A stretch of 64,000 bases of DNA. It comes from Gammaproteobacteria bacterium. GTDB taxonomy: Bacteria > Pseudomonadota > Gammaproteobacteria > Steroidobacterales > Steroidobacteraceae. The notes under the pieces are model-generated. The model saw only the letters and a program-made list of their open reading frames with translations, searched no databases and was not told where the DNA came from. The translations under genes were made by a program, and so were the position numbers. Positions 24,451 to 33,684 of this stretch are shown piece after piece (position 1 is the stretch's first letter; each line of letters starts with the position of its first letter). The DNA is taken from assembly GCA_016874235.1 (NCBI GenBank), contig VGUJ01000002.1:62001-126000 (forward strand), written 5' to 3'.

Positions 24451-26495
24451 CACGCCGATCCGATATATTCGGGCCCTCGATGCTGTCGCCCTCCCGCCCA
24501 TTGCCGATCAACAACCCCGTTCTGGCCTTCGTGCTGGCAGCGTGGGTCACCGTCGCCGCAGCGCCGCTCGCCGCCCAGGGATCCGGATCGGGGACCGCTC
24601 GCATCACACCTAATTTCAAGGATGCCGAAATCACCCAGGTGATCGAAGCGGTCGCCGCCTCGACCGGGCGCAGCATCATCGTCGACCCCCGCGTTCGCGC
24701 GCAGGTCACGATGCTCTCGTCGACGCCGATGACGCCTTCCGCCTTCTACGAGGCGTTCCTCGCCTTGTTGCAAGTTCATGGCTTCGTGGCCGTGCCCTCA
24801 GGGAACGTGATCAAGATCATCCCTGACGCCAACTCGCGCACCATGCCGGGCAACGATCTGCCCGAACGGGTGAGCGACACGTCGGATGAGCTCGTGACGC
24901 AGGTGGTCGCGGTCAATAACGTCAGCGCTGCACAGCTCGTCGCAATCTTGCGACCCCTCATGCCGCAGAACGCGCATCTGGCCGCGTATCCGTCGTCGAA
25001 TACTTTGATTCTCGCCGACCGGGCGAGCAACGTGAACCGCATGGTGCGCATCATCAAGCGCATCGATCAGGCGAGCGACGCCGACGTCGAAGTCGTCGCC
25101 ATGCAGAACGCCTCGGCAGCAGAGGTCGTCCGTACGATGACCGCACTCAACCCCGCTCAAGCCCAGGCCGAGGGCGGGATGGCACCGCTGCGCGTCGTGG
25201 CCGACGAACGTTCGAACAGTATTTTGCTTGCCGGCGATAAAACCCAGCGACTCCGTGCGCGGACGCTGATCGCCTATCTCGACACCCCGCTCACCTCGGG
25301 TGGCGACACGCGCGTGCGATATCTGCGTTACGCCGACGCCGAGAAAATCGCTGAGAAATTGAAGGAACAAGTGACGGGCACCTCAGGGGCCACGGCCGCC
25401 ACAACCGGCGCGGCCTCAGCCGTGGGAGGCGCGACCACGATCTGGGCGGAACCCGAGACCAATGCGCTCGTGATCACCGCGCCCGCCAAAACCATGAATT
25501 CTTTGATGGCCGTGATCGACAAGCTCGATATTCGTCGGGCGCAAGTCATCGTCGAAGCCATCATCGTCGAGGTGTCGGCCGACAAGTCAGCCGAGCTGGG
25601 TGTCAACTGGCTACTCGACGGATCGAACTCCGATCAGGCCGTGGGCGGGTTCATCGAGCCCGTGGGCGGAACGAGCATTTTTGATCTCGTTCGAGCCGCA
25701 CGCGACCCGTCGACCATCACGGGCGCTCCTCGCGGCACCACGGTGGGCGTGGGTCGACTCGCGGACACGGGCATCAACTTTGCGGCCGTGCTGCGCGCAC
25801 TGCGCGGCGACTCGACGACGAACATCATCGCGACGCCTTCGATCGTGACCATGGACAACCAGTCGGCCGAGATCAAGGTGGCGCAAGAGGTACCCTTCGT
25901 GACGGGGCAGTTCACGAACGCGGGCGGTAACGCTGGCAACACCTTGAACCCCTTCCAGACGATCCAGCGTCAGGAAGTCGGCACCATCTTGAAGATCACG
26001 CCGCAGATCAACGAAGGCAATGCCGTGATGCTCAAGATTGAGCAAGAGAGCTCGAGCATTGCCGCCAGCAGCAGCGGTGCCGTCGATCTCATCACTAACA
26101 AACGTACGATCAGCACCAACGTGCTCATCGAGGACGGGGGCACCGTCGTACTCGGCGGACTCATCCAAGATTCACAAACCGGCGGCGAACAGCGCGTGCC
26201 CTTTCTCGGGCGCATCCCGGTGATCGGCGAAGCCTTCCGCACCCGCAGCGCCAAGAAAACGAAGACCAACCTGATGGTATTCATCCAGCCACGCATTCTT
26301 CGCGACGGAACGGACACCACGTTCGAGACGAATCAAAAATACAACTACATGCGTGACCAGCAGCGCGCCCTCGGGCCTCAACGTGAGGCCCTGCCGTTGT
26401 TGCCGGGCGAACCGCGCGCGATCTTGCCCGAGATTCCGGCTGTGCCGACCCAAGAGTCGACCTCCGCCGAACCCGCGGCGGAGTCCCCCAAATGA
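24447..26495 (+). CDS. gspD: Type II secretion system secretin GspD
   Basis: N0/N1-N3 domains and secretin core [14 protein letters not shown]...[40 protein letters not shown]. Confidence 0.97.
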   Translation: MTRRSDIFGPSMLSPSRPLPINNPVLAFVLAAWVTVAAAPLAAQGSGSGTARITPNFKDAEITQVIEAVAASTGRSIIVDPRVRAQVTMLSSTPMTPSAFYEAFLALLQVHGFVAVPSGNVIKIIPDANSRTMPGNDLPERVSDTSDELVTQVVAVNNVSAAQLVAILRPLMPQNAHLAAYPSSNTLILADRASNVNRMVRIIKRIDQASDADVEVVAMQNASAAEVVRTMTALNPAQAQAEGGMAPLRVVADERSNSILLAGDKTQRLRARTLIAYLDTPLTSGGDTRVRYLRYADAEKIAEKLKEQVTGTSGATAATTGAASAVGGATTIWAEPETNALVITAPAKTMNSLMAVIDKLDIRRAQVIVEAIIVEVSADKSAELGVNWLLDGSNSDQAVGGFIEPVGGTSIFDLVRAARDPSTITGAPRGTTVGVGRLADTGINFAAVLRALRGDSTTNIIATPSIVTMDNQSAEIKVAQEVPFVTGQFTNAGGNAGNTLNPFQTIQRQEVGTILKITPQINEGNAVMLKIEQESSSIAASSSGAVDLITNKRTISTNVLIEDGGTVVLGGLIQDSQTGGEQRVPFLGRIPVIGEAFRTRSAKKTKTNLMVFIQPRILRDGTDTTFETNQKYNYMRDQQRALGPQREALPLLPGEPRAILPEIPAVPTQESTSAEPAAESPK

Positions 26496-27979
26496 ATGCG
26501 CAGTCGGGCGCGATCACTGCCCCGACGCCCCTGCTTCCGCTCGCGTTCTGCCGTCGACACGGTGTGCTGTTGCGTCGCCTCGAGGACGGTCGACTTCAGC
26601 TCGCGCTGCATCCGGACGCGACGCCGCTCGCGATCGCTGAAGCACGACGGCATGTCGGTCACCCCTTGGCGCTCGAGCGCGTCGCTTCAGAGCATTTCGA
26701 AGAATTGCTGCGCGAGGCCTACGAAGCGGGCAGCGATGCCCAGGCCGCCGCAGGTGGACTCGAAGACACGACGGACCTGAGTTTTCTGGCTCAGGATCTT
26801 CCAGAGCAGGCCGATCTGCTCGAGAGTGAGGACGACGCGCCGATCATTCGGCTCATCAATGCTCTGCTCACCCAAGCCGTCAAAGATAACGCGTCGGACA
26901 TCCACATCGAGCCCTACGAAAATCGTCTCGTCGTTCGCTTGCGTGTCGACGGCGTCTTGCGCGAAGTGCTGCAAACCCGTCGCGCGGTCGCAGGTGCCGT
27001 CGTCTCGCGTATCAAGGTGATGTCCAAACTCGACATCGCCGAAAAAAGACTCCCGCAAGATGGGCGTATCAGCCTGAGGGTGGGTGGTCGCGCGGTCGAT
27101 GTGCGTGTGTCGACGATTCCGTCGGGCCATGGCGAGCGGGTGGTCTTGCGACTGCTCGATAAACAGGCGGGCCGGCTCGATCTTGGCGAACTGGGGATGG
27201 AGCCCCCAATCGAAGCCTTGCTCGATCGCCTCATTCACAAACCAAACGGTATCTTGCTCGTGACGGGGCCCACAGGCTCGGGAAAGACGACGACCCTCTA
27301 CGCCGGGCTCTCGCGACTCAACGACGCGACGCGCAACATCATGACGGTCGAGGATCCGATCGAGTACTACCTCGATGGCATCGGCCAAACGCAGGTGAAC
27401 ACCAAGGTCGACATGAGCTTCGCCCGCGGACTGCGCGCGATCCTGCGTCAAGATCCGGACATCGTCATGGTCGGTGAAATCCGTGATCTCGAAACGGCGC
27501 AGATCGCCGTGCAGGCCTCGCTCACCGGACACCTCGTGCTCTCGACGCTGCACACCAATACGGCCGTGGGGGCCGTTACCCGATTGCGCGATATGGGAAT
27601 CGAACCCTTCCTGCTCGCCTCAAGCCTGATCGGCATCGTGGCGCAGCGCCTTGTACGTACACTTGATCCCAACTCACGCGAATCCTTCGTGGCAGGCGAA
27701 CTCGAACGTCGGCAACTCGGCTTGCCGATGGGCGTGCCCGCTCCGACCTTGTATCGACCTGCGACGAGTGGCGCGGGATATCGTGGACGCACGGGTATCT
27801 ATGAACTCGTGCAAGTCGATGATGAGATGCGCACTCTCATCCACGACGGCGCCTCGGAGGCCGACCTTGAGCGACATGCGAGGCAATCCACACCGTCCAT
27901 TCGCGACGATGGTATGGCCAAAGTATTGCGTGGCGTGACGTCGCTCGAAGAAGTGTTGCGCGTCACGCGCGAGGACTGA
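26492..27979 (+). CDS. gspE: Type II secretion system ATPase GspE
   Basis: [85 protein letters not shown]. Confidence 0.97.
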   Translation: MNAQSGAITAPTPLLPLAFCRRHGVLLRRLEDGRLQLALHPDATPLAIAEARRHVGHPLALERVASEHFEELLREAYEAGSDAQAAAGGLEDTTDLSFLAQDLPEQADLLESEDDAPIIRLINALLTQAVKDNASDIHIEPYENRLVVRLRVDGVLREVLQTRRAVAGAVVSRIKVMSKLDIAEKRLPQDGRISLRVGGRAVDVRVSTIPSGHGERVVLRLLDKQAGRLDLGELGMEPPIEALLDRLIHKPNGILLVTGPTGSGKTTTLYAGLSRLNDATRNIMTVEDPIEYYLDGIGQTQVNTKVDMSFARGLRAILRQDPDIVMVGEIRDLETAQIAVQASLTGHLVLSTLHTNTAVGAVTRLRDMGIEPFLLASSLIGIVAQRLVRTLDPNSRESFVAGELERRQLGLPMGVPAPTLYRPATSGAGYRGRTGIYELVQVDDEMRTLIHDGASEADLERHARQSTPSIRDDGMAKVLRGVTSLEEVLRVTRED

Positions 27980-27983
27980 GCCC

Positions 27984-29192
27984 GTGGCCGCCTGGGATTA
28001 CGTCGCTCTCGATGCCTCGGGTCGCGAACAACGTGGCGTGCTCGAGGGCGACAGCGCAAGACAGGTTCGACAAACGCTACGTGAACGGGCTTTGCTCCCG
28101 GTCAGTGTCGACCCGGTTCGCGAGTCAAACAGGCGCTCATTCGAGCGGTTCAGGGGGCGCATTGGTTCGTCTGATGTCGCCTTACTCACGCGTCAACTCG
28201 CGACTCTCGTACGCGCCGCCCTACCGCTTGAAGAAGCGTTGCTCGCCGTCTCTCAGCAAAGCGAAAAACCTGCGGTGCAGCGCGTCGTGGCGGCTGTTCG
28301 CGCGCGAGTGGTCGAGGGTGAGGCGCTCGCCGAAGCCTTGCGCGGATTTCCGCGTGTGTTCCCCGAGATCTTTCGGGCAACGATCGCTGCGGGAGAGCAA
28401 TCGGGCAAGCTCGATACCGTACTCGAGCGGCTCGCCGACTACACCGAGAGCCGCGACCAACTTCGCCAGCGCGTGCTCGGCGCCCTGCTCTATCCCATCG
28501 TGCTCACGGTCATATGCATCGCCGTGATCGCCGGCTTACTGAGTTTCGTCGTCCCCAAAGTGGTGACGGTATTCGAGTCAGGCAACGCCGAGTTGCCCAT
28601 GCTGACCCAGATACTGATCGTGACTAGCGACGCCTTGCGGGTTGCGGGTCCTTGGATCCTGCTGGCGCTCGCCTTGGGCACGGTGATGTTTCTGCGCTGG
28701 GTACGCGCCCCCGCGGCTCGACATCGAGTTGACGGATGGCTGCTTCGTCTGCCGCTCGCCGGACGACTCATCCGGGGATTCAATGCCGCCCGGTTCACAC
28801 GCACCTTGAGCATTTTGACCGGCAGCGCCGTCCCGGTCCTCGAAGCCCTGCGGATCGCGTCAGGGGTCATCTCGAACCTCCCCATGCGAGAGGCGGTGGC
28901 GGCGGCGGCCGAGCGGGTACGAGAGGGTGCGCCGATCGGTCGGTCGCTCGCAGCCAGCCGGCTCTTCCCGCCGATGACGGTACATCTCATCTCGAGCGGA
29001 GAGTCCAGCGGCCGTCTCGAAGACATGTTGTCACGTGCCGCAGACAATCAGGAACGGGAACTCGACGGCATGCTGACCGGGCTCGTCGGCCTGCTCGGCC
29101 CCCTGCTGATCGTCGGCATGGGGCTCATCGTCCTTGTCATCGTGTTCGCCATGCTCATGCCGATCTTTGAGATGAACACCCTCGTACGCTGA
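27984..29192 (+). CDS. gspF: Type II secretion system inner-membrane protein GspF
   Basis: DVALLTRQLATLVRAALPLEEALLAVSQQ, FPEIFRATIAAGEQSGKLDTVLERLADYTE, duplicated T2SSF domain. Confidence 0.96.
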   Translation: MAAWDYVALDASGREQRGVLEGDSARQVRQTLRERALLPVSVDPVRESNRRSFERFRGRIGSSDVALLTRQLATLVRAALPLEEALLAVSQQSEKPAVQRVVAAVRARVVEGEALAEALRGFPRVFPEIFRATIAAGEQSGKLDTVLERLADYTESRDQLRQRVLGALLYPIVLTVICIAVIAGLLSFVVPKVVTVFESGNAELPMLTQILIVTSDALRVAGPWILLALALGTVMFLRWVRAPAARHRVDGWLLRLPLAGRLIRGFNAARFTRTLSILTGSAVPVLEALRIASGVISNLPMREAVAAAAERVREGAPIGRSLAASRLFPPMTVHLISSGESSGRLEDMLSRAADNQERELDGMLTGLVGLLGPLLIVGMGLIVLVIVFAMLMPIFEMNTLVR

Positions 29193-29271
29193 CGCACCGC
29201 TCAACCCTCTCCCCCCGTTGCAAGATGGACGAACACGAAATAAATTTCGCGCGTCGAGGGGGTTCACGATC

Positions 29272-29532
29272 ATGAGCGAAAGACCAGCGCAAGACGACTT
29301 CGACGAAGAACTCGATCTCGATTCGGGCGAAGACGTGGATCAGGTCATCCGAGACTTCGACCAGACGCGTCGGCGTAGCCCTCCGAAGGGTAGCGGCGAT
29401 CCGGCTTGGCGACGCCTCGAGCAGATGCGCGAAGAAAAGCGTACGGCCGATCTCATCAGCGACTTTGACGACTACGACATCGGCGACAGCGAGAGCACGC
29501 CCGCGCGCGGCAAGCGTAGCGGTCGGCACTGA
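29272..29532 (+). CDS. Small acidic protein of unknown function
   Basis: 86-aa ORF MSERPAQDDFDEELDLDSGEDVDQVIRDFDQTRRR...DFDDYDIGDSE; ATG 29272. Confidence 0.6.
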   Translation: MSERPAQDDFDEELDLDSGEDVDQVIRDFDQTRRRSPPKGSGDPAWRRLEQMREEKRTADLISDFDDYDIGDSESTPARGKRSGRH

Positions 29533-29567
29533 CCGTCGCGCTGAATCGTCGCGCGTCCTCGTCACGC

Positions 29568-32500
29568 CTAGCGGAAGTCCCGCGAACGCGTCACCAACCG
29601 CCCGAGTAAACGGCTGCGGTCGTAGAGTTGCTCCACGATGACGTGGGTTACGAGTCCCTCGCGCTGCAACCGACCCTCGACCTCCATCAGACGCGACTCG
29701 AACAACTCGCGTTTGTGTCTCGCACCGACCGCCTTCCAGACGATCAGATTGACGTGACCGGTATCGTCCTCGAGCGTGACGAAGGTGACACCGCTCGCCG
29801 TCGACGGCTTTTGTCGCGTCGTGACGAGACCCGCCACGCTGACTCGCGCGCCATCGTCGAGTTGCGAGAGCTCCGCCGCGCGGACCACGCCTCGTCGCTC
29901 GAACGGCGCACGCAGCAAGGCAAGCGGGTGTCTTCCTAAAGTAAGCCCGAGATGCCGATAGTCGGCGACGAGGTTCTCGCCCTCGGTGGGCGTCGTGAGC
30001 ATGGGCAAGGCCTCCTCGCGAGCAGGCGGCGCCAGAGGCAACTCCACTTCAGTTCCTGCCACCGCCCAAAATGCGCGATGACGATTGCCAGTGAGTGTCG
30101 TACACGCACCGGCTGCCGCGAGCGCTTCGAGATCACCGCGATCGAGCGCTGCCGCAGCCGCGAGATCTTGTAAATCAAAGAATATGGACTCACGGCCCTC
30201 GGACCCTCGTCGCGCTTCGGTGCGTAGGCCTCGAACCTCGACGATGCGTACCGCCACGACCTGCGCTAAACCGCGCACGAGTCTGAGCCCGAGACGGATC
30301 GCAGGTCGCGCACTCGTCGATCGATCGTCGACAGCTTCGAGCGTGCAATCCCAGTCGCTCACGCAGACATCGACGGGCCTCACCTCGACACCATGCTCGC
30401 GCGCATCGCGGACGAGTTGCGAGACGGAGTAGAACCCCATCGGTTGGCTGTTGATGAGCGCTGCGGTGAAAGCTGCAGGCTCGTGATGCTTGAGCCAGGC
30501 CGACACGTAAACGAGTAACGCGAAACTCGCGGCATGCGACTCGGGGAATCCGTATTCGCCGAAACCTTTTATCTGTTCGAAGATGCGCGCCGCAAACTCC
30601 TCGCTATAGCCCCGCTCGCGCATGCCGGAGATGAGGCGCTCACCGAAGTGGCCGAGCCCTCCGTATCGTTTCCAGGCCGCCATTGCACGACGCAACTGAT
30701 CAGCCTCCCCCGGCGTGAAACCTGCCGCAACGATCGCCACCTGCATCACCTGCTCCTGGAAGATCGGCACCCCGAGCGTACGCTGCAATACGCCTTTGAC
30801 CGCTTCGCTGGGATAACTCACCTGCTCTTCGCCGCGACGACGACGTAGATAGGGGTGAACCATGTCGCCCTGAATCGGCCCCGGGCGCACGATGGCCACC
30901 TCGATGACGAGATCATAGAAATTGCGTGGACGCAGACGCGGCAGCATCGCCATCTGCGCACGCGACTCGACCTGGAACACCCCGACCGAATCCGCGCGGC
31001 ACAGCATGTCATAGACACGCGGATCTTCAGGCGGTACCGATGCCAGGGTGATCGGTGACTCACCCCGTGCGAGTCGCCATTGCGAGGCGAGATCGAGTGC
31101 GCGGCGGATCGCCGTCAACATACCGAGCGCGAGCAGGTCGACCTTGAGCAACCCGAGCGCATCGAGGTCGTCTTTGTCCCATTGAATGACCGTGCGATCG
31201 GCCATGCTCGCGTTCTCGACCGGCACGAGTTCCTCGAGCAGATCGCGAGCGATCACGAATCCACCGACATGCTGCGAAAGATGCCGTGGAAATCCGAGCA
31301 ATTGCGGCGCGAGCTCGAGCAACAAAGAAAGCCGACGTCGCAATACCGGATCGTGGATGTCGAAGCCTGCTTCATCGAGCCTCTCGAGGAACGGCGTGAG
31401 CGCGCGCTCGTGCACCGCTCCATCGTGCTCGCGAGGCGGGTGGTGACCGAGACTGCGGTCCCAGCGACTCACTGCCGAAGCAATTCTTTCGACGGCGGGC
31501 AACGGAAACCCCAAGGCCTTGGCCAGATCGCGCAACACGCTGCGCGGTCGGTAGCAAATGACCGTCGCAGCGAGCGCGGCACGATGCCGACCGTATTTTT
31601 GATAAACGTACTGGATGACCTCTTCGCGACGCTCATGCTCGAAATCGACGTCGATATCGGGTGGCTCGTTACGTTCTCGCGAAATGAAACGCTCGAATAG
31701 CATCGACATGCGTGAGGGGTCGACCTCGGTGATACCGAGGCAATAACAGACCGCAGAGTTGGCGGCCGAGCCACGGCCCTGGCAAAGAATTCCGCGGCTG
31801 CGCGCAAACTCGACGATGTCGTGCACGGTCAGAAAATACGGTTCGTAGGCAAGTTCGCTGATCAACGCGAGCTCGTGCTCGACGAGCGTTCGTACGTAGG
31901 CCGGCATGACATCACGCGTTGCGCTACCGCCCCAGCGACGCTCTGCTCCGCGCTCGACCAGCGTGCGCAACCAAGACGCCGGCGTATGTGTTTCGGGGAC
32001 GATTTCGCGCGGATACTCGTAACGCAGTTCATCGAGCGAGAAGCGACAACGCGCCGCGATGACGAGCGTTTCGGCGAGCAGCGCAGGCGGATAGAGCCGC
32101 GCGAGACGATGGCGCTCACGCAGGTGTCGCTCGCCGCAGGGCAACAACTCGAGTCCTGCCGCATCGACCGTGGTGTTGAGGCGAATCGCCGTCAGCGCAT
32201 CGTGCAGTCGACGTCGTGCGCGCGAATGCATGCAGACACCACCGGCGGCCACGAGCGGCAACCCCACCTCGTTCGAGAGGCGCGTGAGCGTGGCGAGATG
32301 GGCGCGCTCGGTGCCGTCACGCAGCAACTCCACAGCGATCCAGGCGGCGCCATCAAAATGCTCGCGCAACCAGGTGGCGGCATCGCAGTTGTTCAAGTCG
32401 GCGGGTCGCGGCGCCCACAGCACGAGACAGTGCATCGGCGAGAGGAGCTCGACCACATCGCTTCGGGTCAGGCGATAACTACCCTTCGGCGCGGCACGAC

Positions 32501-32819
32501 GACCCCGCGTGATCAGGCGGCACAACTGACCATAACCCCGACGATCCGTCGCTAATACGATGAGCGGTAGCCCGTCATCCAGTCGAAACTCGGTGCCGAC
32601 GATGAGTCGGGTGGACCGACCCTTGAGCGCTGCATGAGCCCGTACGACGCCGGCGACCGAACATTCATCGGTGATGGCGAGCGCCTCGTAACCGAGCGCA
32701 TCGGCCTGGGCGGCGAGCTCTTCCGGCTGCGACGCGGCCCGCAGGAAGCTGAAACTGCTCAGGCAGTGCAGCTCGGCATAACCGGGTGGATTCGGGGGTT
32801 TTGGGGCTTGCCCTGACAT
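29568..32819 (-). CDS. dnaE2: Error-prone DNA polymerase III alpha subunit
   Basis: YAELHCLSSFSFLRAASQPEELAAQADALGYEALAITDECSVAGVVRAH; CQGRGSAANSAVCYCLGITEVDP; DIDVDFEHERREEVIQYVYQKYGR; FQVESRAQMAMLPRLRPRNFYDLVIEVAIVRPGPIQG. Confidence 0.97.
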   Translation of the reverse strand: MSGQAPKPPNPPGYAELHCLSSFSFLRAASQPEELAAQADALGYEALAITDECSVAGVVRAHAALKGRSTRLIVGTEFRLDDGLPLIVLATDRRGYGQLCRLITRGRRAAPKGSYRLTRSDVVELLSPMHCLVLWAPRPADLNNCDAATWLREHFDGAAWIAVELLRDGTERAHLATLTRLSNEVGLPLVAAGGVCMHSRARRRLHDALTAIRLNTTVDAAGLELLPCGERHLRERHRLARLYPPALLAETLVIAARCRFSLDELRYEYPREIVPETHTPASWLRTLVERGAERRWGGSATRDVMPAYVRTLVEHELALISELAYEPYFLTVHDIVEFARSRGILCQGRGSAANSAVCYCLGITEVDPSRMSMLFERFISRERNEPPDIDVDFEHERREEVIQYVYQKYGRHRAALAATVICYRPRSVLRDLAKALGFPLPAVERIASAVSRWDRSLGHHPPREHDGAVHERALTPFLERLDEAGFDIHDPVLRRRLSLLLELAPQLLGFPRHLSQHVGGFVIARDLLEELVPVENASMADRTVIQWDKDDLDALGLLKVDLLALGMLTAIRRALDLASQWRLARGESPITLASVPPEDPRVYDMLCRADSVGVFQVESRAQMAMLPRLRPRNFYDLVIEVAIVRPGPIQGDMVHPYLRRRRGEEQVSYPSEAVKGVLQRTLGVPIFQEQVMQVAIVAAGFTPGEADQLRRAMAAWKRYGGLGHFGERLISGMRERGYSEEFAARIFEQIKGFGEYGFPESHAASFALLVYVSAWLKHHEPAAFTAALINSQPMGFYSVSQLVRDAREHGVEVRPVDVCVSDWDCTLEAVDDRSTSARPAIRLGLRLVRGLAQVVAVRIVEVRGLRTEARRGSEGRESIFFDLQDLAAAAALDRGDLEALAAAGACTTLTGNRHRAFWAVAGTEVELPLAPPAREEALPMLTTPTEGENLVADYRHLGLTLGRHPLALLRAPFERRGVVRAAELSQLDDGARVSVAGLVTTRQKPSTASGVTFVTLEDDTGHVNLIVWKAVGARHKRELFESRLMEVEGRLQREGLVTHVIVEQLYDRSRLLGRLVTRSRDFR

Positions 32820-32838
32820 ACTGTTTATTTATACAGTA
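32819..32838. promoter_or_regulatory. LexA box (SOS operator) at the start of dnaE2
   Basis: TACTGTTTATTTATACAGTA; CTGT-N8-ACAG core at 32821-32836 with extended TA flanks. Confidence 0.9.
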
Positions 32839-32873
32839 TCTACAAGCCGACGTAACCTGAAAACTAATGCCCC

Positions 32874-33662
32874 ATGACCTTCATCGACCATGCAGGCACG
32901 CCCCACCCTCGGGCCACGGGCTCTCGACGCATCGTCTCCCTGGTGCCGAGCCTCACCGAGCTCGTGTGCGCACTCGGTCTTGCTGACGAGCTCGTCGGTC
33001 GCACGGGCTTCTGCATCCACCCGCGCGAGCTCGTGCGCCGCATACCCAAAGTCGGCGGCACCAAAACCGTCGACCTCGACGCCATCCGCGCGCTCACGCC
33101 CACGCACCTCATCGTCAACGTCGATGAAAATCGTCTCGAGACCGTCGAAGCCCTGCGTCCCGTCGTGCCGTCCATCATCGTGACGCACCCGCTCGGGCCT
33201 CTCGACAACCTTCCGCTCTACCGTCTGCTCGGCGGCATCTTCGATCGCGAAGCCCGTGCCGAGGCGCTGTGTCGCGAGTTCATGGCCGCCTATGCCGGTA
33301 ACACCTCCGACTCCCTACGCGCTCGAGTGCTTTATCTCATCTGGCGCGAACCCTGGATGACCCTCTCGCGCGACACCTACATCTCGCGCACGCTCGCCGC
33401 ATTCGGCTGGCACACCTGGGCGTCCCCGCGCCCACAGCGTTACCCCGAGCTCGCCTTGGAGGAATGTCGCGGCGCCATCGATCGAGTGCTACTGAGTAGC
33501 GAGCCTTACGCGTTCCGCGAACGCCATATCGCCGAGGTTGAGCGCGCGCTCCCCGGCGTGCCCGTCGATCTCATCGATGGCGAAATGGTCTCCTGGTACG
33601 GTTCCCGCGCGATCGAGGGTCTGCACTACCTCGCGCAGTTCACGCGCGAGCGTCAACACTAA
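32874..33662 (+). CDS. BtuF-like cobalamin/metal-binding periplasmic-fold protein (helical backbone metal receptor family)
   Basis: RRIVSLVPSLTELVCALGLADELVGRTGFCIHP...RIPKVGGTKTVDLDAIRALTPTHLIVNVDENR; no evident signal peptide. Confidence 0.85.
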   Translation: MTFIDHAGTPHPRATGSRRIVSLVPSLTELVCALGLADELVGRTGFCIHPRELVRRIPKVGGTKTVDLDAIRALTPTHLIVNVDENRLETVEALRPVVPSIIVTHPLGPLDNLPLYRLLGGIFDREARAEALCREFMAAYAGNTSDSLRARVLYLIWREPWMTLSRDTYISRTLAAFGWHTWASPRPQRYPELALEECRGAIDRVLLSSEPYAFRERHIAEVERALPGVPVDLIDGEMVSWYGSRAIEGLHYLAQFTRERQH

Positions 33663-33684
33663 CCCTTGCAACGAGACGTTACGA

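Noticed and set aside
26687-27553. 288-aa minus-strand ORF
   Set aside because: Antisense to gspE.
31821-32555. 244-aa plus-strand ORF
   Set aside because: Antisense to dnaE2.
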